Assembly (NCBI RefSeq): GCF_001598855.1
Contig: NZ_BCZS01000003.1
Coordinates: 269,072 to 333,071 of the forward strand
Reading direction: 5' to 3'
DNA: 64,000 nucleotides
Source of the DNA: Pluralibacter gergoviae ATCC 33028 = NBRC 105706
GTDB lineage: Bacteria; Pseudomonadota; Gammaproteobacteria; Enterobacterales; Enterobacteriaceae
Part shown: positions 58,514 to 64,000 of the stretch, piece after piece
How positions within the stretch are numbered: position 1 is the first letter of the stretch
Layout: the number at the start of each line of letters is the position of its first letter
The notes under the pieces: generated by a model
Database searches by the model: none
The model's input: the letters and a program-made list of their open reading frames with translations, nothing else
Told to the model about the DNA's origin: nothing
Translations under genes and position numbers: made by a program

Positions 58514-59617
58514 CTACCAGACCTCTGCCGCAATCCCGGTCACCAGCTTCACTTTCTGCCACTGCTGGGCGTCGGTCAGGCTGTTGCCCTCTTCTGTGGA
58601 GGCAAAGCCGCACTGCGGGCTGAGGCAGATCTGCTCCAGCGCCACGTACTGCGCCGCCTCTTTAAGGCGAGCCTTCACCGCCTCGGGATTTTCCAGCTCG
58701 CCGTTTTTGGTGGTAATCAGGCCCAGCACCACCTTCTGATGGCCGGGGCGCACAAAGCGCAGGGGCGCGAAGTCGCCGGAGCGGTCGTTGTCGTACTCAA
58801 GGAAAAAGGCGTCGACCTTGACGGTGCCGAACAGCACCTCGGCCACCGGCCCGTAGCCGCCGGAGGAGATCCAGGTCGAGCGGAAGTTGCCCCGGCAGAC
58901 GTGCAGGCCGATGGTCAGATCCGCCGGTTTACCCTCCAGCGCCTTATTCAGCACCCGGGCGTAGATTTTTGCCAGTTCGTCGGGATCGTCGCCGCGCTCG
59001 CGCACCTGCTGACGCTGTTCGTCGGAGCAGAGGTAGGCCCAGACGGTATCATCCAGCTGCAGATAGCGGCAGCCCGCGTCGTAGAACGCACGGATGGCAT
59101 CGCGCCAGGTGGTGGCCAGGTCGTCGAAATAGTCGGCGAGATCCGGATAGACCGCTGCGTCAATGTCTTTGCGCCCGCCGCGGAAGTGCAGCACGCTGGG
59201 GCTCGGGATGGTCATCTTCGGCTCGGCGCCGCCGCTGATGCTCTTCAGGTAGCGGAAATCCTCCAGCATCGGATGATCGCCGAAGCCCAGCTTGCCGGTA
59301 ACCCGCACGCCGTGGGCCCGGGTCTGCACGCCGTTAAACTGAATGCCCTTATCGGAATCGTAGCGCTCAACGCCCTGCAGGCCGTCGAAAAAGTCGAAGT
59401 GCCACCAGGCGCGGCGAAATTCGCCGTCGGTGACCACCTTCAGGCCGCAGTCGCACTGGTGGGCGACGACATCGCGGATCGCCGCGTCTTCAACGCTGCG
59501 CAGCTGGCGGGCGTCAATTTTACCGGCGGCAAACTGTTCGCGGGCCCGCTTGATGCTGTCGGGACGTAAAAAACTGCCGACGATATCGGCGCGGTAGGGG
59601 GCGGCTGGCTGCGGCAT
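58514..59617 (-). CDS. MetE-like methyltransferase (YxjG/YxjH type)
   Basis: A 367-residue protein of the cobalamin-independent methionine synthase family, C-terminal catalytic half only, like Bacillus YxjG. Motifs are VTDGEFRRAWWHFDFF, the zinc-ligand segment GLHVCRGNFRSTW and LGLITTKNGELENPE. It probably moves a methyl group to homocysteine or a related thiol from a donor other than the usual folate. The start at 59617 has GGAGAG; the frame to 59674 does not. Confidence 0.85.
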   Translation of the reverse strand: MPQPAAPYRADIVGSFLRPDSIKRAREQFAAGKIDARQLRSVEDAAIRDVVAHQCDCGLKVVTDGEFRRAWWHFDFFDGLQGVERYDSDKGIQFNGVQTRAHGVRVTGKLGFGDHPMLEDFRYLKSISGGAEPKMTIPSPSVLHFRGGRKDIDAAVYPDLADYFDDLATTWRDAIRAFYDAGCRYLQLDDTVWAYLCSDEQRQQVRERGDDPDELAKIYARVLNKALEGKPADLTIGLHVCRGNFRSTWISSGGYGPVAEVLFGTVKVDAFFLEYDNDRSGDFAPLRFVRPGHQKVVLGLITTKNGELENPEAVKARLKEAAQYVALEQICLSPQCGFASTEEGNSLTDAQQWQKVKLVTGIAAEVW

Positions 59618-59761
59618 ACTCTCTCCTGTCTTGCCGGGCAACTGCTTACCCGGCGTTATCATTAGCAAAAACAACTTTCAGACTTCTGGATGGCTACATG
59701 TCCAGATACTGGCACGCCGCGCCGCCGGCGGCAAATGAGATTACCTCATGTGAGTTGAACG

Positions 59762-60160
59762 TTATTCATGTTGGGCAAAAGTAAACCCCTCATCCTGCCA
59801 GCCGGTCATGCCGCCGATCATGATTTTCACCGGCCGCCCGAGCAGGGCCAGCTTCAGCGCCGCGACATCGGCGCCGTTGCAGTGCGGCCCGGCGCAGTAG
59901 GTGACAAACAGGGTGTTGGCGGGCCAGCGGGCGAGGCTGTCGGCGGTGATCTCGCGGTGCGGCAGGTGAACGGCGCCGGGAAGATGCCGCCGGGCGAAAC
60001 CCTGCGGGCTGCCGACGACGTGCAGCAGCACGAAGTCCGGCGCGCCGCCGGCAAGCGCGGCGTGGACGTCGGCGCAGTCGGTCTCAACGCTCAGGCGCAG
60101 CTGAAAGTGGCGAACGGCGTCTGGAGAGGACGCGGCGGGAACGGCGGTGACGAGGCTCAT
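59762..60160 (-). CDS. Rhodanese-domain sulfurtransferase
   Basis: A 132-residue single-domain rhodanese. The active-site Cys is in VTYCAGPHCNGAD near 85, with the CxxG..N pattern of GlpE/PspE-type enzymes, and the fold signature PGAVHLPHREI is present. It would move sulfane sulfur. It is divergent from the FtrA-type regulator with a 76-base gap, a pairing seen repeatedly in enterobacteria, so that regulator likely controls it. Confidence 0.85.
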   Translation of the reverse strand: MSLVTAVPAASSPDAVRHFQLRLSVETDCADVHAALAGGAPDFVLLHVVGSPQGFARRHLPGAVHLPHREITADSLARWPANTLFVTYCAGPHCNGADVAALKLALLGRPVKIMIGGMTGWQDEGFTFAQHE

Positions 60161-60236
60161 AGTTACTCCTTGCTGGACGACGGGCTGTCGTGGTAACTGT
60201 TATCACACCAAACATGGCCCCGCGTAACCGCCCCAT

Positions 60237-61244
60237 ATGATGACAGAAAGCGCCGCAATCCTGACAAATGCGCCCCGCCCGCTGGTGGTCGCCCTCGCCT
60301 ATGACGGCCTGTGTACCTTTGAATTCGGCATGGCGGTAGAGGTCTTCGGCCTGCCGCGCCCGGAGCTGGGCGAGAACTGGTACCGCTTTGCGGTGGCCGC
60401 CGTCGATGAAGGCGAACTGCGGGCCACCGGCGGCGTGCGGGTGATGGCCGACGGCGGCGGCGAGCTGCTGGCGCAGGCCGATACCCTTATCGTGCCCGGC
60501 TGGCGCGGGGCCGATTCAGCGGTGCCGGCGGCGCTGTGCGCGGCCCTGCGGCAGGCCCATCTTCGCGGCTGTCGGATTATCGCTATCTGCTCGGGGGCGT
60601 TTGTGCTGGCGGCGGCCGGGCTGCTCGACGGCCGCCGGGCCACCACCCACTGGCGCTACGTCGATGCGCTGCGGTGCCGCTTTCCGGCGATTGAGGTGGT
60701 GGACGATGCGCTGTACGTGGGCGATGAGCAGGTGATGACCTCGGCGGGCAGCGCGGCGGGGCTCGATCTCTGCCTGCACGTGGTGCGCAGCGACTACGGG
60801 CTGGAGGTGGCCAACTGCGTGGCGCGCAGGCTGGTTATCCAGCCCCACCGTGACGGCGGGCAGTCGCAGCAGATCGCCCGTCCGGTGGCCCGCAGCCGCG
60901 AGAGCCAGTGCATGGGCCAGCTGTTCGACTGGCTGCACCTTCACCTCGCCGAACCGCACACGCTGGCGACGCTCGCCGCCAGAGCGGGCATGAGCCCGCG
61001 CACGCTGCTGCGGCGCTTTGCGGAGTCCACCGGCACCACGCCCGCCCGCTGGCTGCTGGAGACGCGCCTGCGCCGGGCGGCCGACGCGCTCACCGGAGGC
61101 ACTCTCAGCGTTGAGCAGATTGCCGCCGACTGCGGCTTCGCCACCGGCGGCGCCCTGCGGCAGCATTTTCGCCAGCGCTACGGCGTCAGTCCGCGCCAGT
61201 ACCGGAACGCGGGGCAAAAAAAACCGCCAGCTAAGTGGCGGTAA
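60237..61244 (+). CDS. ftrA: GlxA/FtrA-family transcriptional regulator
   Basis: A 335-residue regulator with an N-terminal DJ-1/PfpI-like sensor domain (LVVALAYDGLCTFEFGMAVEVFG, a possible reactive Cys in IAICSGAFVLAAAG near 119) and a C-terminal AraC helix-turn-helix (HTLATLAARAGMSPRTLLRRF). It matches the FtrA group. It diverges from the rhodanese gene and probably regulates it. Its last codons overlap a terminator-like hairpin read on the other strand. Confidence 0.83.
   Translation: MMTESAAILTNAPRPLVVALAYDGLCTFEFGMAVEVFGLPRPELGENWYRFAVAAVDEGELRATGGVRVMADGGGELLAQADTLIVPGWRGADSAVPAALCAALRQAHLRGCRIIAICSGAFVLAAAGLLDGRRATTHWRYVDALRCRFPAIEVVDDALYVGDEQVMTSAGSAAGLDLCLHVVRSDYGLEVANCVARRLVIQPHRDGGQSQQIARPVARSRESQCMGQLFDWLHLHLAEPHTLATLAARAGMSPRTLLRRFAESTGTTPARWLLETRLRRAADALTGGTLSVEQIAADCGFATGGALRQHFRQRYGVSPRQYRNAGQKKPPAKWR
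61216..61241 (-). terminator. Terminator of dcp
   Basis: On the minus strand CCGCCACTTAGCTGGCGG is followed by eight T. It lies within the last codons of ftrA and about 110 bases after the dcp stop codon. Confidence 0.7.
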
Positions 61245-61350
61245 ATGCTTGCATGGATTGATTTTTCTTTTGGGTAGCAAACCGAACCTTGTTGGCAAGG
61301 CCCAGCCTGCAATTACGTTCCCAGCCTAACGGACAGACGTTAAACGAAAG

Positions 61351-63396
61351 CTAAACAGCCTCATCCAGGCCGCGATTTTTCAGCATCGCCTGCGGGTGCG
61401 GATCGCGCCCGCGCCAGTCGCGGTACAGCGCCTCGAGATCGCTGCTGTTGCCGCGCGACAGCACCGCCTCGCGAAAGCGCTGGCCGTTCTCGCGGGTCAG
61501 GCCGCCCTGCTCTTCAAACCACCGGTAGCCGTCGTCCGCCAGCATCTGGGTCCAGATATAGGCATAGTAGCCCGCCGCGTAGCCGCCGCCGAAAATGTGG
61601 GCGAAGTAGCTGCTGCGGTAGCGCGGCGGCACCGCCGCCAGATCCAGCCCCTCCTCGCGCAGCACCCGCGCGTCAAAAGCGTCGACGTCATCGGCCAGCG
61701 CGCCGGCGGCCTGAGTGTGCCAGCGCATATCCAGCAGCGCCGAGCTCAGCAGCTCGCTCATGTCGTAGCCCTTGTTAAAGGTGAGCGATCCCAGCAGCCG
61801 CTCGCGCAGGGCGTCGGGCATCGGCTCGCCGCTGCGGCAGTGGCGGGCGTAGCGGGCGAACACCTGCGGGTGGCTGGCCCAGTGCTCGTTGATCTGCGAC
61901 GGAAACTCGACGAAGTCGCGCGGCGTGCGGGTGCCGGAGAGCGTCGGATAGCGCTGGCTGGCGAACAGGCCGTGCAGGGTGTGGCCGAACTCGTGGAACA
62001 GGGTCACCACGTCGTCCCAGCTCAGCAGCGCCGGGCTGCCTTCGGCAGGTTTCACGTAATTGCAGACGTTGTAGATAACCGGCCGGGCGCCGAGCAGCGT
62101 CGACTGCTGGACGAAGTTGTCCATCCACGCCCCGCCGCTCTTGCTGTCGCGGGCGAAGAAGTCGCCGTAGAACAGGGCCATGCCTTCGCCGTCGGCGTCG
62201 AAGATCTCCCATACCCGCACGTCGGGATGGTAAACGGGAATATCAAAGCGCTCGACGAAGCGGATGCCGAACAGCTGCGAGGCGGCCCAGAAGACGCCGT
62301 CGGTCAATACCCGGTTCAGCTCAAGGTAGGGCTTAATCTGCGCGTCGTCGAGGTCGTGGCGCGCCAGCCGCACCTGTTCGGCGTAGTACCCCCAGTCCCA
62401 GGCCTCGGCGCGAAAGCCGCCCTGCTGCTGGTCAATCAGCCGCTGAATGTCGGCCAGTTCGCGCTCCGCGCGGGCGCGGGCCGCCGGGGCGATGTTGCGC
62501 ATAAACTCGAGCGCCGCCTGCGGGGTTTTCGCCATCTGGTCGGCCATGCTCCAGCTGGCGTAGTCGGCAAAGCCGAGCAGCTGCGCCCGCCTGGCGCGCA
62601 GGGATACCAGCCGCAGAATGAGCGCCCGGGTGTCGTTATCATCGCCTTTTTCATTGCGCTGCCAGCCGGCGTTAAACAGCCGCTCGCGCACCTGCCGGTC
62701 GCGCAGGCGGGCCAGCGCTGGCTGCTGGGTAAAGTTGAGCAGCGGGATCAGCCAGCGGCCCTCAAGTCCCTTTTCGCGCGCGGCATCGGCGGCGGCGGCG
62801 ATCTCGTCGTCGCTGAAGCCGTCGAGCTGTTCCCGGGCCTCCAGTACCAGACCGCCGCCCTTCGCAGCCGCCAGCAGGCGGTGATTAAACTGCGTAGCCA
62901 GCGCCGCCGCTTCGGTGTTCAACCCGCGCAGGATCTGCTTATCGCTATCGCTGAGATTGGCACCCGCCAGCACGAAGCGCTGGTAAATCACCTCCACCAG
63001 CCGCCGGGACTCGTCGTTCGGGGCATCGTTTTGCGCCCGCACCTGTTCGACGCGGGCAAACAGCGCCGGGTTGAGGTAGATATCATTGTCCAGCGCCGCC
63101 AGCCCGGCGGCGAAGGTCTCCTCAAGCTGCTGAATCGCGTCGCTGGTATGGGCCGCAGCCATGGCAAAAAATACGGCGGTCACGCGGTCGAGCAGCTCGC
63201 CGCTGCGCTCCAGCGCCACCAGCGTGTTCTCGAAAGTGGCCGCCGCCGGATTGTCGGCGATGGCCGCCACTTCCATCCGCTTGCGCTTAAGCCCCTCTTC
63301 AAACGCGGGCTGATAGTGCGCCTCAGTAATCAGATCGAAGCGCGGCGCCTGGTACGGCAGCAGGCTGGCGGAGAGGAACGGATTCTGGCTGGACAT
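61351..63396 (-). CDS. dcp: Peptidyl-dipeptidase Dcp
   Basis: A 681-residue M3-family zinc dipeptidyl carboxypeptidase, the same length as E. coli Dcp. The zinc motif HEFGHTLHG is near residue 468, followed by the third ligand region SQINEHW. It releases dipeptides from peptide C-termini. The start at 63396 has an AGGAG box; an upstream ATG at 63429 lies before that box and is rejected. In E. coli ydfG lies next to dcp, but here a small ORF and an insertion element follow. Confidence 0.95.
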   Translation of the reverse strand: MSSQNPFLSASLLPYQAPRFDLITEAHYQPAFEEGLKRKRMEVAAIADNPAAATFENTLVALERSGELLDRVTAVFFAMAAAHTSDAIQQLEETFAAGLAALDNDIYLNPALFARVEQVRAQNDAPNDESRRLVEVIYQRFVLAGANLSDSDKQILRGLNTEAAALATQFNHRLLAAAKGGGLVLEAREQLDGFSDDEIAAAADAAREKGLEGRWLIPLLNFTQQPALARLRDRQVRERLFNAGWQRNEKGDDNDTRALILRLVSLRARRAQLLGFADYASWSMADQMAKTPQAALEFMRNIAPAARARAERELADIQRLIDQQQGGFRAEAWDWGYYAEQVRLARHDLDDAQIKPYLELNRVLTDGVFWAASQLFGIRFVERFDIPVYHPDVRVWEIFDADGEGMALFYGDFFARDSKSGGAWMDNFVQQSTLLGARPVIYNVCNYVKPAEGSPALLSWDDVVTLFHEFGHTLHGLFASQRYPTLSGTRTPRDFVEFPSQINEHWASHPQVFARYARHCRSGEPMPDALRERLLGSLTFNKGYDMSELLSSALLDMRWHTQAAGALADDVDAFDARVLREEGLDLAAVPPRYRSSYFAHIFGGGYAAGYYAYIWTQMLADDGYRWFEEQGGLTRENGQRFREAVLSRGNSSDLEALYRDWRGRDPHPQAMLKNRGLDEAV

Positions 63397-63579
63397 GCGG
63401 GACTCCTGTGGGTTGATGGGCCCGGGCATCAGGCGCAGCGGGCATTGACGGATAGTAGGGTATATGGCTGGCGGGGTTCAAGGCTTAGGAAACTCACCAG
63501 TCTAAGATCCGATTTCGGAATTGTTCATAATTTGACAGTCTGTTTAAATACGCCAACCACAAACGGAATTGAGGTAACA

Positions 63580-63828
63580 ATGCACTGCTGGAAATGGCAT
63601 GATTTCGAGGATGAAACTGAAGTTAGCGAACAGGACGAGTTTGAACGTTATAATATTGACTCTTTAAACACGTCACAGGAACATGTAGCCAGACAATTCT
63701 GGGCAGGCAGCATCGCATCAGGTCGCCTTTATACCGTGAGTTTTATAAAAGTATCCGCACAATCAGTCCTCATTGCGCTTTTAGCGAAAAACGCCGTAAA
63801 CCCTCGCCCGATGCGGGCGGGGATATAA
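63580..63828 (+). CDS. Acidic small ORF abutting the insertion element (possibly truncated)
   Basis: An 82-codon frame starting MHCWKWHDFEDETEVSEQDEFE with a TGAGG box seven bases ahead. The first 40 residues are acidic. The tail, after about residue 60, runs into the end of the IS200/IS605-type element, including the palindrome at 63801-63822, so the reading past that is probably not native. It may be the N-terminal part of an interrupted gene. I do not recognise a family. Confidence 0.4.
   Translation: MHCWKWHDFEDETEVSEQDEFERYNIDSLNTSQEHVARQFWAGSIASGRLYTVSFIKVSAQSVLIALLAKNAVNPRPMRAGI
63801..63822. repeat. Palindrome, probable end of the IS200/IS605 element
   Basis: CCCTCGCCCG and CGGGCGGGG flank a short ATG loop, an imperfect hairpin typical of the sub-terminal structures that TnpA recognises. 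A shorter hairpin with a T-run (AGCCC-TGC-GGGTTTTT on the minus strand, about 63832-63849) lies between it and the transposase stop. Confidence 0.5.
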
Positions 63829-63855
63829 GGCGAAAAACCCGCAGGGCTTTAAAGA

Positions 63856-64000
63856 TCAATCCGGCGTTGACTGACTCTGAACGTAGGCTCTGAGCGTTTC
63901 AATCGTTGCCCCTCCGGTGCTGCATACAAAGTACGATCTCGACCACAAAAGCCCCGTTTTACTCTGCATACGTAAATGCGCGTTCTGCTGGCGTAGCAAA
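63856..64000 (-). mobile_element. tnpA: IS200/IS605-type transposase TnpA, C-terminal part (runs off window)
   Basis: The last 47 or so codons of a Y1 HUH transposase, reading KTGLLWSRSYFVCSTGG followed by ATIETLRAYVQSQ and TPD before the stop. The pattern W-x-R-S-Y-F-V is characteristic of the C-terminal part of IS200/IS605 TnpA, which includes the catalytic Tyr region. The gene begins to the right of the window, so length and integrity are unknown, and no tnpB is visible here. Confidence 0.75.

Noticed and set aside
61396..63579. Long plus-strand frame opposite dcp
   Set aside because: Composition is that of an antisense shadow; only its last part from 63580 has a start and ribosome site of its own.

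Overview
This window is chromosomal DNA of a high-GC member of the Enterobacteriaceae. Protein similarity and gene order fit the Klebsiella/Raoultella side of the family best, but I cannot name the genus. The backbone matches the E. coli order yneE-uxaB-(yneF)-yneG-glsB-sad-yneJ-sotB-marC-marRAB-eamA-ydeE-dcp, with accessory blocks inserted between these genes. A REP-like palindrome after the mgt operon (18466-18497) also resembles those of Klebsiella relatives. I see no tRNA, rRNA, CRISPR array or prophage.

Layout. 1-8.7 kb: an MHS-type transporter, a minimal arsenic operon (arsR-arsB without arsC), a UvrA-like class II ATPase and an AT-richer ParS/RES toxin-antitoxin pair. 9-12.3 kb: a four-gene operon joining a 2-oxoglutarate/Fe(II) oxygenase to a MetQ-MetN-MetI-like importer. 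12.3-18.4 kb: a small membrane protein, a soluble PQQ-type sugar dehydrogenase, a DMT exporter with a divergent MocR regulator, and a Glu/Leu/Phe/Val dehydrogenase. 18.5-22.9 kb (minus strand): a complete Salmonella-type magnesium virulence operon, mgtC-mgtB-mgtR-mgtU, including two micro-proteins of 30 and 28 codons and a leader with two tiny ORFs, one holding a Pro-Pro-Pro run.

22.9-36.5 kb: yneE, uxaB, a GNAT acetyltransferase, two GGDEF diguanylate cyclases, yneG-glsB, an aspartate decarboxylation module (asdA-aspT), sad and yneJ. 36.5-39.6 kb: a subtilase autotransporter whose stop codon interlocks with that of yneJ. 40-48.9 kb: tandem PhzF-like paralogues, sotB, marC, marRAB with its operator intact, a stub that may be a T6SS effector remnant followed by an immunity-type lipoprotein, eamA, ydeE, and zinT under a Zur box. 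48.9-54.4 kb: the urea importer urtABCDE behind a sigma-54 promoter. 54.8-61.2 kb: two RraA/HMG-aldolase-like genes with an ACS-type transporter and LysR regulator, a MetE-like enzyme, a rhodanese and an FtrA-type regulator. 61.3-64 kb: dcp, then a small ORF abutting an IS200/IS605-type transposase that runs off the window.

Themes. Many accessory genes serve nitrogen and amino-acid scavenging (urt, glsB, asdA-aspT, GDH, the Met-like importer), metal stress (ars, mgt, zinT) and defence or competition (RES toxin, T6SS immunity-like lipoprotein, autotransporter protease). No single locus is clearly a wholly new system. The best candidates for a second look are the oxygenase plus truncated-MetN importer, the mgt leader, the ParS/RES pair with an unusual antitoxin N-terminus, and the two-aldolase catabolic cluster.
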